This document shows positions 1-8,108 of a stretch of DNA of 45,976 bases, piece after piece (position 1 is the stretch's first letter; every line of letters starts with the position of its first letter). Source of the stretch: Eubacteriales bacterium (GTDB lineage Bacteria; Bacillota; Clostridia; Lachnospirales; Lachnospiraceae); assembly GCA_030524125.1 (NCBI GenBank), contig JAUNHB010000002.1, positions 1 through 45,976 of the forward strand, in the 5' to 3' direction. Both the position numbers and the translations under genes were made by a program. The notes beneath the pieces are model-generated. The model searched no databases. It saw only the letters and a program-made list of their open reading frames with translations, and was not told where the DNA came from.

Positions 1-530
1 AAATATCGCCGGTCATAATCCGCGCGGCAGAACGCAAGCTCCTGCACGTCATAGGAGGCAAGGCTCCGGCTCCGGTCAAAATGCTCGATCCCGCCATGGA
101 CCAGCACGTACCTTTTCCCTCCCGCAAAGGCCTCCCGGTACGCCGGAAAGCTTTCCAGATAGCGCAGGATCTCCCTCCGCCTCTCCGGCTCCAGCGCCAG
201 AAACGATTTTACCGTCGTCCTTCCCCCGTCCCGGATCCAGTACATGCAGGACAAAAGATCCTGCCGCGTCAGGCTGCTTCCCAGATTGTCCGCGGTGGCC
301 TCGTCCCGGAACGTTCCCAGGATCCGCAGCGCCACATAGTCGTGATTTCCCATGACCGGGTACACGCCTGGGCGCTCCATCATATCCTGCAGCACCCGGA
401 TCGGTTCCGGCCCGCGGTCCACCGCGTCCCCGAGCACATAGAGCTCGTCCTTCTCCGAAAACGCAATCTTCTCCAGCAGTCTTTGGTATTCCTCATAGCA
501 TCCGTGTATATCTGAGATCATGTACTTCAA
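1..530 (-). CDS. PPP-type metallophosphoesterase (serine/threonine phosphatase family), 3' end cut by the window edge
   Basis: Translating the minus strand from 530 gives about 176 residues with no stop before the window edge. The N-terminal half carries the calcineurin-like metal-site motifs in order: SDIHGCYEEY (metal-binding D and H), GDAVDRGPEP (GDxxDRG) and GNHDY (GNHD). A later LVHGG matches the fourth metal-ligand region. Known members are cytosolic protein or diadenosine-tetraphosphate phosphatases using two metal ions; which substrate applies here cannot be told. The start is taken as TTG at 530, because AGGAGG lies 8 bases upstream (539-544). The in-frame ATG at 521 is too far from it. 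The gene is divergent from the PBP at 594 and shares a symmetric promoter region with it. The C-terminal part lies outside the window. Confidence 0.85.
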   Translation of the reverse strand, partial: MKYMISDIHGCYEEYQRLLEKIAFSEKDELYVLGDAVDRGPEPIRVLQDMMERPGVYPVMGNHDYVALRILGTFRDEATADNLGSSLTRQDLLSCMYWIRDGGRTTVKSFLALEPERRREILRYLESFPAYREAFAGGKRYVLVHGGIEHFDRSRSLASYDVQELAFCRADYDRRY

Positions 531-557
531 TCTGCATTCCTCCTCTGTATCTTCCTG

Positions 558-587
558 ATTGTACCGCCCCCGCAGAAGTGGTACAAT
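558..587. promoter_or_regulatory. Symmetric divergent promoter between the phosphatase and PBP genes
   Basis: ATTGTACC (558-565) and GGTACAAT (580-587) are a perfect inverted repeat. Read on the plus strand this gives TTGTAC (559-564), 17 bases, then TACAAT (582-587). Read on the minus strand it gives exactly the same elements. The -10 hexamer is 5/6 to consensus and the -35 is 3/6. The minus transcript would start near 551, giving a leader with a Shine-Dalgarno. The plus transcript would start at about the PBP ATG at 594. Confidence 0.5.
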
Positions 588-593
588 AGCCTT

Positions 594-2501
594 ATGAAAA
601 AGAAAAAACGAAACCGACGAAAAAAAAGCGAATTTTTCTTTCAGCTCACCCAGCTGTGCGTCCTGTGCGTGCTGGCGGGATTTGTCGCGCTGTTCTTTCT
701 GGCGGGCTATCCCCAGAAGGTGTACTCCCTCTACCGGGAGGCGCAGGCGGTGGCGAAGTCGTCCGCAGCCGGAGATTTCCAGTCCGGACAGTCCGGGGAA
801 GTGTACGGCGCCGACGGAGAGCGGATCGCCCTTCTGCAAAATGACAAAAACATCGTCTATCTGACCTTTGAGGAAATTCCCGAGACGGTCCGGCAGGCCT
901 TTGTGAGCATCGAGGATAAGCGGTTCTACCGGCATCACGGCGTAGATCCGCTGGCCGTTCTCAGGGCCGCGGCGTCCTTCGTCTCCAAAAACGCGGTCAC
1001 CCAGGGCGGCAGCACGATCACCCAGCAGCTCGCCCGCAACATTTATCTGACCCATACGGTCCGCTGGGAGCGGAAGGTGGAGGAGATCTTCATCGCGATG
1101 GCGCTGGAGACAAAATATTCCAAGGACGAGATCCTGGAGTTTTACATCAACAACATTTACTTTGCCAACGGCTGCTACGGCATCGAGGCCGCCAGCCGGA
1201 AATATTTCAGCGTTCCCGCGTCGCAGCTCACTCTGTCCCAGACCGCTTTCCTCTGCGCGGTCCCCAACAACCCGACGGTCTACGACCCGCTGCTCCACCC
1301 GGACAACACGGTGAAGCGCCGGGATCTGATCCTGAAAAATATGTATGAGGACGACTGCATCACCGGGGAGGAATACCGCGAGGCGCTGGCGGAGGAGATC
1401 TCCCTCTCGCCGGCCGAAAGTCCCTCCTTCACCCGCACATGGGCCCACACCTACATCTATGACTGCGCGACCCGGGCGCTCATGGACGCCACCGGAGAGT
1501 CCTACGAGGTCTGCCGCGGGATGCTCTACAACGACGGCTGCCGCGTGTACACCTCCATCGACATGGAGGCCCAGGCGCTGCTTCAGGACGCCGTCGACCG
1601 GACGCTGGAAAATTACAATACCAAGAGCGCCGAAGGGGCCTACGCGCTTCAGGCTTCCGCCGTCACGGTGGACAACGCCACCGGTCTTGTGACCGCCATC
1701 GTGGGCGGCCGGTCCCAGCAGGACATTTCCACCGACTACAACCGTGCCTATCTGAGCTTCCGGCAGCCCGGCAGCGCGGTCAAGCCGCTGATCGTCTACA
1801 CGCCCGCGCTGGAACGGGGCTACACGGCCTCCTCCACCGTCATGGATACGAAGGAGGAGGACGGCCCCGCCAACGCCGGAGGCTATGCGGGAGCCATCAG
1901 CCTGCGCACCGCCGTGGAGCAGTCCAAAAACACGGTGGCCTACAAGCTTTTCCGGGAACTGACGCCCGAGGTCGGACTTTCCTACCTGCTGGATATGAAC
2001 TTCTCATCCATCGAGGAGAGCGATTACACGCTGTCCGCCTCGCTCGGCGGCTTCAGCACCGGCGTCAGCGCGCTGGAAATGACCTCCGCCTACGCGGCTC
2101 TGGCATACGAGGGCGTCTACCGGCTCCCCACCTGCGTCACGCTGATCACGGACCGGAACGGAAAGGTGCTGGCCGCTCCCGAGGCCGCGGAAAAGCAGGT
2201 CTACCAGGCTGACGCCGCCCGTCAGATGACCGACATCCTGGAGGGCGTCATGACCCGCGGGACCGCCAGAGGGCACGCCCTCGAGGGGATGCCCTGCGCC
2301 GGCAAGACCGGCACCACCAACGACAATCTGGACGGATGGTTCATCGGCTACACCGGCTATTACACCACCGGCGTCTGGGTAGGCTTCGACTCTCCGAGAA
2401 GCGACAGCACCCTGTCCGGTTCCACATATCCGCTGGACATCTGGTATTCTTATATGACTGCGCTCCACGAGGGCCTTCCCGCCATGGAGCTGAAGGATTA
2501 A
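594..2501 (+). CDS. Class A penicillin-binding protein (PBP1A/1B family), 635 aa
   Basis: Bifunctional peptidoglycan synthase: the transglycosylase polymerises lipid II and the transpeptidase cross-links stem peptides outside the membrane. A short basic cytoplasmic tail is followed by one membrane segment (about residues 16-38). The GT51 domain has EDKRFYRHHG with catalytic Glu107 and GGSTITQQ at 139-146. The transpeptidase domain has SAVK (Ser394, Lys397), SKN (444-446) and KTGTT (571-575), so all three active-site motifs are intact. At 635 residues it is short for the family and lacks the long C-terminal extension of its neighbour at 2598-5264, with which it converges. The ATG at 594 has no visible Shine-Dalgarno and no in-frame ATG, GTG or TTG between it and the promoter, so the mRNA may be leaderless. 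It resembles PBPs of the PbpF/PbpG size class; a specific role cannot be assigned. Confidence 0.93.
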   Translation: MKKKKRNRRKKSEFFFQLTQLCVLCVLAGFVALFFLAGYPQKVYSLYREAQAVAKSSAAGDFQSGQSGEVYGADGERIALLQNDKNIVYLTFEEIPETVRQAFVSIEDKRFYRHHGVDPLAVLRAAASFVSKNAVTQGGSTITQQLARNIYLTHTVRWERKVEEIFIAMALETKYSKDEILEFYINNIYFANGCYGIEAASRKYFSVPASQLTLSQTAFLCAVPNNPTVYDPLLHPDNTVKRRDLILKNMYEDDCITGEEYREALAEEISLSPAESPSFTRTWAHTYIYDCATRALMDATGESYEVCRGMLYNDGCRVYTSIDMEAQALLQDAVDRTLENYNTKSAEGAYALQASAVTVDNATGLVTAIVGGRSQQDISTDYNRAYLSFRQPGSAVKPLIVYTPALERGYTASSTVMDTKEEDGPANAGGYAGAISLRTAVEQSKNTVAYKLFRELTPEVGLSYLLDMNFSSIEESDYTLSASLGGFSTGVSALEMTSAYAALAYEGVYRLPTCVTLITDRNGKVLAAPEAAEKQVYQADAARQMTDILEGVMTRGTARGHALEGMPCAGKTGTTNDNLDGWFIGYTGYYTTGVWVGFDSPRSDSTLSGSTYPLDIWYSYMTALHEGLPAMELKD

Positions 2502-2526
2502 AGTTCTCCGCGCTCTCTGACGGACG

Positions 2527-2574
2527 GGCCGGGGCCGCGTTTCCCGTACGGGAAATGCGGCCCCGGCCTGTTTT
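2527..2574. terminator. Bidirectional intrinsic terminator between the two convergent PBP genes
   Basis: GGCCGGGGCCGC (2527-2538) pairs perfectly with GCGGCCCCGGCC (2557-2568). The loop itself contains a TTTCCC/GGGAAA stem. TGTTTT follows on the plus strand. It lies 25 bases after the plus-strand PBP stop codon and 23 bases before the end of the minus-strand PBP, so it can insulate both. Confidence 0.85.
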
Positions 2575-2597
2575 CTATCCGTTCTGCGCTTTTCTTC

Positions 2598-5264
2598 TCA
2601 CTCCGTCGGCTCTGTCTGCCCCGCGGAAGGATCGCCCTCTGCGGTCGCTTCGGTCTGCAGTCCGCCGGACAGCTCATACTCGCTCGGCACATAGACGCCG
2701 CCTGAGTGGACCGTACAGGTAGCCGACTGCAGATTTGCGCTGATGCCGTACGCTGTATCCTGCGTCACAGCCTCCTCCACGCCTTCCTGCATGGCCGGAA
2801 GCAGCACCTTCACCTGCTGCACCTGATTGGGACACATGCTCGTGGCGAGAAGCCCCGTGTCGGCGCAGATGTTGACTCTCACATGATGATCGCACACCTC
2901 CGTAGGCTGTGTGCCGTCCACAAAATATTCGTTTACGACGATGCCTTCGCGTCCGTCGCTGTCGCACAGTCCTCCGACCGCCAGCTTTCCGGACTTCTTG
3001 CAGATCGTCACCTGCACAATGCCCGACGGCATATCCCAGTCCTTGTTCTCCAGCCCTTCGTGGATCCGGGTCATGACCGTAGCCCACAGCTTCTTATGGA
3101 AATTGGTCTCTCCGTTGGCGCTGCTGAGTTCATGCTTATAGCCGCTGTTGTCGTAGCCGACCCAGATGCCGGCCGTGTAATAGGGACTCATGCCCACGAA
3201 CCACACGTCGCGGTTCTCCGACGTCGTACCGGACTTTCCTGCGGTGGTCATGCCGGTAATCTTAGCCGTGGGAGACGTACCTCCCGTGCCCGACACCACG
3301 TCTTTCATACAGTCGATCAGAAGCCATGCGTTCTGCTCGGAGATGACCTGCGTCGCCTCCGCCGTGTTGTCCAGGATCACGTTTCCGTCGTTGTCCACCA
3401 CCTTGGTGTACATCCTTGGCTTAATGTAGCTTCCGCTGTTGGCGATCCCCGCGTAGGCCGCCGTCAGCTCCAGATTGGACACACCGTTGGTGATGCCGCC
3501 CAATGCGGTCGCCTGCCCGTAGTCCGTGTTCGCTCCCTCCAGCGACAGCGTGGAGAAGCCGAAGCGAAGCAGATAGTCGATGGCGACCGGAGAGGTCACG
3601 TCGGTGATGGTCTTGACCGCCATGATGTTCATGGAGCGGGTGATGGCCTCCCGGAGCGTCGTCCAGCCCCGGTACGGCGTATTTTTATCCCAGTTTCTCA
3701 CGAGACGTCCGGTCGATCCGTTCTCCGTGTAGGCGAAGGGGCCGTCGTACTGCACCGTCCCCGGGCCGTAGCCCAGCTCCTCAAAGGCCGGAGCGTAGGC
3801 CGCCACGATCTTGAACGTAGATCCCGGATTCCGCAGGGAATCCGACGCCCGGTTCAGCGTCTTGTTGGCCGTCTTCTCTCCGCGGCCTCCGATCATGGCC
3901 GTCACCTCCCCGGTGCTCTGATCCATGATCACCATGGACGCCTGCGGCTGGATCACCATGGAGCTTCTCTCGTAGACCGTGTCGCTGTCCGTGATACCAA
4001 GCGTCGCCACATAGCCGTCGATGGCCGCCTGCGCCTCCTCTTCGGAGTCATAGAGCGGCTCGTAGCCGGAATCCGTCTGTTTATAGTAGGCGATCAGCAT
4101 TTCCTGACTGTAGTTGGTCGTCTCGCCGTTCTCGTCCACCACGCTCAGCGCCCAGTCGATCCCCACCTTTGATTTAGCCGGGAAATTGTCAGGATTTGCA
4201 AATTCCTCGTCGAGGATCTGCTGCACGTCCGGATCCTGCGTACTGTAGATCTTCAGGCCGCTGCTGTACAGCGCGTTGGACGCCTGCGTCTCCGTGTAGC
4301 CCGCCTTCTCCACCAGATCGTTCTGCACCTGATCGATCAGCTCATCCACAAAATAAGAGTAGACCGTGCTGGTGGATTCGGTCACCTCGTTGTTTTCCTG
4401 TATGCGCGCGTAGACGTCGTCCGCCAGCGCGTCCTCGTACTCCGCCTGAGAAATATATCCCTGCTCCAGCATGTTCTCAAGCACCAGCGCCCGCCGTCCC
4501 CGGTTTGCCTCCGGATTTCTGATCGGATTGTATTCCGTAGGGCTCTTTGTGATGGCCGCCAGCACCGCCGCCTCGGAGATGTCAAGCTCGCTGACGCTCT
4601 TTCCGAAATACCGGTTGGACGCGGCCTGCACGCCCAGAGAGTTCTGCCCTAAGTTGATCGTGTTCAGATAGCTTTCGAGGATCTCGTCCTTGGACATGAT
4701 CTTCTCCAGCTGGATCGCCAGATACTGCTCCTGAAGCTTTCGCTCGATCTTCTCGAGCATCCCGTTTTCCGACATGAAGTCGAAAACGTTATTTTTCAGC
4801 AGCTGCTGTGTGATGGTGCTGGCGCCCTGCGTCGTCTTAAATCCGCTGGTCACAAATGTCACGCCCGCGCGCAGCATTCCCTGTACGTCCACTCCGTTAT
4901 GCTCGTAAAAGCGTTCGTCCTCGATGGCGATAAACGCCTTCTGCACATGATCGGGAATATTTTCAAGCTTTACATAGGTGCGGTTCGTTCCCTCCGCCAC
5001 CAGCTCTGCCGTCTTGTTGCCGTCAGCGTCGTACACTACGGATTTATATCCCCGCGGCAGCACGCTGGCGCTTGTGATATCGGGAGCGTTCTCGATGACT
5101 CCCTTGATAATGCCGATGCCGCCGCACAGTCCTGCGACACCCACTGCGATGACCAGCACCAACAGCGTCTTCAGAAAGACGACTCCCATCTTTTTCCCCA
5201 TTCTGGTACCTTTGGACTTGAGAGCCTTTTGCTTTCTGGAGGTGCTTTTTTTACTGTAATTCAT
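2598..5264 (-). CDS. Class A penicillin-binding protein 1A, 888 aa
   Basis: Main-type bifunctional murein synthase. It has a lysine-rich cytoplasmic tail and a membrane segment at about 26-53. In the GT51 domain EDERFYEHNG places the catalytic Glu at 115, and GASTITQQ lies at 147-154. The transpeptidase has GSTFK (Ser482, Lys485), SMN (544-546) and KSGTT (677-681). After the catalytic domain the last roughly 130 residues hold two cysteine-pair units (TICKKSGKL..C and VNICADTGL..C) and an acidic, Thr/Pro/Glu-rich tail. Clostridial PBP1A proteins often end in such cysteine-containing segments; their role is unclear. AAGGAGG (5272-5278) supports the ATG at 5264. Having two class A PBPs end to end is notable, and only this one has the extended C-terminus. 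Confidence 0.95.
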   Translation of the reverse strand: MNYSKKSTSRKQKALKSKGTRMGKKMGVVFLKTLLVLVIAVGVAGLCGGIGIIKGVIENAPDITSASVLPRGYKSVVYDADGNKTAELVAEGTNRTYVKLENIPDHVQKAFIAIEDERFYEHNGVDVQGMLRAGVTFVTSGFKTTQGASTITQQLLKNNVFDFMSENGMLEKIERKLQEQYLAIQLEKIMSKDEILESYLNTINLGQNSLGVQAASNRYFGKSVSELDISEAAVLAAITKSPTEYNPIRNPEANRGRRALVLENMLEQGYISQAEYEDALADDVYARIQENNEVTESTSTVYSYFVDELIDQVQNDLVEKAGYTETQASNALYSSGLKIYSTQDPDVQQILDEEFANPDNFPAKSKVGIDWALSVVDENGETTNYSQEMLIAYYKQTDSGYEPLYDSEEEAQAAIDGYVATLGITDSDTVYERSSMVIQPQASMVIMDQSTGEVTAMIGGRGEKTANKTLNRASDSLRNPGSTFKIVAAYAPAFEELGYGPGTVQYDGPFAYTENGSTGRLVRNWDKNTPYRGWTTLREAITRSMNIMAVKTITDVTSPVAIDYLLRFGFSTLSLEGANTDYGQATALGGITNGVSNLELTAAYAGIANSGSYIKPRMYTKVVDNDGNVILDNTAEATQVISEQNAWLLIDCMKDVVSGTGGTSPTAKITGMTTAGKSGTTSENRDVWFVGMSPYYTAGIWVGYDNSGYKHELSSANGETNFHKKLWATVMTRIHEGLENKDWDMPSGIVQVTICKKSGKLAVGGLCDSDGREGIVVNEYFVDGTQPTEVCDHHVRVNICADTGLLATSMCPNQVQQVKVLLPAMQEGVEEAVTQDTAYGISANLQSATCTVHSGGVYVPSEYELSGGLQTEATAEGDPSAGQTEPTE

Positions 5265-5287
5265 TCGTCAGCCTCCTTTATCCTGTC

Positions 5288-5316
5288 ATTATAGCAAACT
5301 TGCCTCCACAAATAAA
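5288..5316 (-). promoter_or_regulatory. Putative promoter of the 888-aa PBP
   Basis: A perfect TATAAT is read on the minus strand from 5293 to 5288, in the AT-rich strip before the gene. The best -35 at 17 bases is TTTATT (5311-5316), which is weak. Predicted transcription start is about 5281, just upstream of the Shine-Dalgarno at 5272-5278. Confidence 0.45.
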
Positions 5317-5343
5317 GGATATTAGAAAAATTTTAGATATCTA

Positions 5344-5563
5344 TTCAGCCATGCGGGAAACAGGAGGAAGCGCTGCGTCATGCTTGCATGTAAGCAGAGC
5401 TTCCTCCTGTTTCCCATACGGCGCTTAGCCGTAATCGAGAAAGCAGGCGCGGCAGCGCCGGGTAGCTGCAAAGCAGCGGGCTTTCGAGATGCATGGCTGA
5501 ACCGCCTCGCAGAGGCGACGACTGCGCATGAGGGCGGAGGGCTGTGGATCTCCCCGTCATGCG
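5344..5563. repeat. Structured intergenic repeat with terminal inverted repeats and stacked hairpins
   Basis: No gene lies in this gap. TTCAGCCATGC (5344-5354) and GCATGGCTGAA (5491-5501) form 11-base perfect terminal inverted repeats. Inside are a 17-bp perfect stem (5355-5371 with 5399-5415) whose loop contains TGCTTGCA, and the hairpins ACGGC/GCCGT (5418-5432), GGCGC/GCGCC (5447-5460) and GCTGC/GCAGC (5465-5477). Beyond the terminal repeat come CGCCTC/GAGGCG (5503-5517) and CGCATGA/TCATGCG (5525-5563). The minus-strand reading from 5501 matches the copy at 21588-21653. The 17-bp hairpin resembles the one at 45910-45968 in shape and apical sequence. There is no U-tract, so it is not a standard terminator for the S41 gene that ends at 5567. 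Confidence 0.7.
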
Positions 5564-5566
5564 GCG

Positions 5567-6760
5567 TTACCTCTCCAGCACCTCGATGGCTTTCTTCAGC
5601 TGGTCGTCCTCCGCGCTGTCCGCGCTCTGCTCCAGCACGATGTCCGGCGTGATGCCCACCTCGTGGATATTATTCCCGGCGGGCGTATAGTACCGTGAGA
5701 TCGTGATCTTCACCGCCGATCCGTCGCTCAGGGGCATCAGCGTCTGCACGATCCCTTTTCCGAAGGTCTGCGTGCCGATCAGCGTTCCCACGCCGTAATC
5801 CTTGATCGCGCCGGCGAAGATCTCCGACGCGCTGGCGCTGTTCCCGTTGACCAGCACGGCCATATTTCCACTGAAATAGTGCTCCGCGTCGGAGTATTCT
5901 TCCTGCCGGTCTCCGTTCTTATCCTCCGTGTAGACGATCAGTCCCTCCGGAAGCAGCTCGTCGAGGATCGCGCACGTCACGTCCACAAGGCCTCCGCCGT
6001 TGTTTCTAAGGTCGATGACCAGATCCTCCATCCCCTGCGCCTTCAGCTCCTCCATGGCCTCGAGGAACTGGTCGTCCGTCACGTCGTCAAACTCCGTGAT
6101 GGCGATATAGCCGATGGTGTCCGTCAGCATCTCGCTCTCCACGGTGGGAACCTCGATGCTCCGGCGGGTCACGGTCAGCTCGATCTCCTCCGATCCGCGC
6201 ACGATGGAGATGTCCACGTCGGTCCCCTCCTCGCCCTTCAGATCCGTGACTACCAGCGACAGGTCCACTCCGGTGACCTCCTCGCCTTTGACTTTGTAGA
6301 GAATGTCTTCGGCCTGGAGTCCGGCCTCCTCGGCGGGAGATCCCTCAAAGACCTGCACGACCGTGATGATGCCCGTGTTGTAGTCCTGGCTGAGCATCGC
6401 CCCGATGCCGCTGTAATTTCCGTTGGAGCTCTCCATGAAGCTTGCGTACTCCTCCGGCGTATAGTAGCAGGTGTAGACGTCTCCCAGACCGGCCATCATC
6501 CCCTTGTAGATGCCGTCCTCCACGTCCTCGTCCGTATAATCGAACAGGTAGTACGCCTCGATATAACTGTTCAGCTCCTCCATCTTGGCGATGATCCCGT
6601 CCTCATTCTCCAGAGCCCCTCCCGCGTGTCCCCTGCCTGTGGTGAAAATCCCATAGAGATAGGGCGCGGCACAACCGCCCACGCCCAGAATCATCACGCA
6701 CAGCAGGATCCCGCAGAGCAGCCCTTTCCCAAAGGAATGCTTCGTCTGCTTTTCTTCCAT
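5567..6760 (-). CDS. S41 family carboxy-terminal processing peptidase (CtpA/CtpB type)
   Basis: Envelope-anchored serine protease that trims C-termini of extracytoplasmic proteins. One N-terminal membrane segment (about 12-36) ends in GGC, so lipid anchoring is conceivable but the site is not a good lipobox. A PDZ domain lies at about 115-200. The S41 core has the NGNSASASEI motif and FGKGIVQ. By the fixed spacing known for CtpB (Lys 25 residues after Ser, Gln four after Lys), the dyad is Ser310 and Lys335 with Gln339. At 397 aa it is the usual length. AAGGAGA sits 10 bases before the ATG. It is the last gene of the ftsEX/M23 cluster, so processing or degradation of a wall hydrolase or its regulator is a reasonable inference. 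Confidence 0.9.
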   Translation of the reverse strand: MEEKQTKHSFGKGLLCGILLCVMILGVGGCAAPYLYGIFTTGRGHAGGALENEDGIIAKMEELNSYIEAYYLFDYTDEDVEDGIYKGMMAGLGDVYTCYYTPEEYASFMESSNGNYSGIGAMLSQDYNTGIITVVQVFEGSPAEEAGLQAEDILYKVKGEEVTGVDLSLVVTDLKGEEGTDVDISIVRGSEEIELTVTRRSIEVPTVESEMLTDTIGYIAITEFDDVTDDQFLEAMEELKAQGMEDLVIDLRNNGGGLVDVTCAILDELLPEGLIVYTEDKNGDRQEEYSDAEHYFSGNMAVLVNGNSASASEIFAGAIKDYGVGTLIGTQTFGKGIVQTLMPLSDGSAVKITISRYYTPAGNNIHEVGITPDIVLEQSADSAEDDQLKKAIEVLER

Positions 6761-6839
6761 TCGCTGTCTCTCCTTTTCTTTTCCTCTTATTCTATGTATC
6801 AGACGCCCGGATCAGTCCGCCGGGACTGTGCGCCGCGGT

Positions 6840-8096
6840 CTAATTCACATAATTCAAAGGATTCACATAGCTTCCATTCACGATCACCCCGAAATGCAGG
6901 TGCGGACCCGTCGAATAGCCGGTGGAGCCCACCGCGGCGATGCTCTGTCCCTGCGTCACCACGTCTCCCTCGGACACATACCGCGCCGACGCGTGCATAT
7001 ACACGGTGGAGATCCCGTTTCCATGGGAGATCACCACGTAGTTTCCGGCGGAGCTGCTGTACGCGGAGGTAGTCACTCTGCCGGAAGCGGCCGCCACGAT
7101 GGAGGAACCGGTGGAGGCTCCGATGTCGATCCCCTTGTGATAGGTGGACGCTCCCGCCGTGGGGGCCGTCCGGTTGCCGAAATAGCTGGTGATCCGGTGG
7201 CTGGACGGACAGGGCCACAAAAATCCGCTGCTTCCGCCGTCTCCGTCCCCGTCGGCCGCCTTTGCCGCCGCGGCCGCGGCGATCTGGTTCTCCACCTGCG
7301 CCAGAAGCTTCTCCTGCTCCTCCAGTTGCTCCTCATACTCGCTCTGCTCCCCGGAAGCGGAATTGATCTGCTGCTGGTAGCTGGCGATCTCCGCCGTCTT
7401 GGCGTCCATCGCCTTGTTGAGCGCGTTTTTCTGGGACTGTACCTCGGCCAGCAGCTCCTCCTGCTCCGCCTTCTCCTCCTCCAGCGCGGTCTTCTTCTCC
7501 TCGATGTCCTTCATGGTCGCCTGAAACTTTTCCATCATCTCCTGGTCGTACTCCGACATCTGTCTGGCGTACTCCACGCGGTTCATCATATCCGCCAGGC
7601 TGTCCGCCTCCAGAAACGCGCTGAGAAACGACTGCGTCCCGTTTTCATACGAGTAGCAGATGCGCTTTTTCATCATCTCGTACTGCTCCTGCGCGTCCTC
7701 CTCGGCCTCCTGAAGCTCCTGCGTCCGCGTCCCGATCTCGTCCTCCGTCTGACTGATCTGCTCCTCCAGCTCCGAGATCTGCGCGGACAGATTGTTTACC
7801 TGTCCGTCCAGCTGGTTGATATAGCTCTGGAGACTGCTCTTTGTATTTTTCAGATCCTTGATCTTGCTCTCTACCGTTGTGATATCCGATTTGATCGAGT
7901 TGATCTGGTCCAGCGTGTCCTGCCGCTTCTGCTCCAGCTCTTTCGTGTAAGAGTCGTCCTCGTCGTCCTCCTCTTCCCCGTCTTCGTCCCCGCTGTCCTC
8001 CGTGGCGTATACCCGCTGTGTCTCCCGCGCGCACCATCCGGCGGCCAGCCCCAGTACGGCGGCGGCCAGAAGGAGCCTAACCAATCTTTTTCTCAT
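6840..8096 (-). CDS. Secreted coiled-coil M23 (LytM) peptidase, EnvC-like murein hydrolase
   Basis: N-terminal signal segment (1-22), then a very acidic stretch (33-50) and a long coiled-coil region (about 50-275). A Gly/Ser linker leads to a C-terminal LytM domain (about 300-418). The zinc ligands appear intact: YHKGID gives His320 and Asp324, and PHLHFG gives His399/His401; YMH at 366-368 is the usual extra histidine. E. coli EnvC is a degenerate LytM activator, whereas this protein keeps the ligands and may cut peptidoglycan itself. It lies 12 bases after ftsX, so it is very likely the extracellular partner controlled by FtsEX through the coiled coil. GGAGG six bases before the ATG supports the start. 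Confidence 0.9.
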   Translation of the reverse strand: MRKRLVRLLLAAAVLGLAAGWCARETQRVYATEDSGDEDGEEEDDEDDSYTKELEQKRQDTLDQINSIKSDITTVESKIKDLKNTKSSLQSYINQLDGQVNNLSAQISELEEQISQTEDEIGTRTQELQEAEEDAQEQYEMMKKRICYSYENGTQSFLSAFLEADSLADMMNRVEYARQMSEYDQEMMEKFQATMKDIEEKKTALEEEKAEQEELLAEVQSQKNALNKAMDAKTAEIASYQQQINSASGEQSEYEEQLEEQEKLLAQVENQIAAAAAAKAADGDGDGGSSGFLWPCPSSHRITSYFGNRTAPTAGASTYHKGIDIGASTGSSIVAAASGRVTTSAYSSSAGNYVVISHGNGISTVYMHASARYVSEGDVVTQGQSIAAVGSTGYSTGPHLHFGVIVNGSYVNPLNYVN

Positions 8097-8108
8097 AGGC
8101 GGCCTCCA

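Noticed and set aside
81..515. A 144-codon plus-strand frame at the window start
   Set aside because: It is antisense to the truncated phosphatase, whose minus-strand reading carries the GDxxDRG and GNHD motifs.
5344..5501. Insertion sequence with a transposase
   Set aside because: The terminal inverted repeats are real but the element is under 160 bases and has no coding capacity, so it is listed as a repeat.
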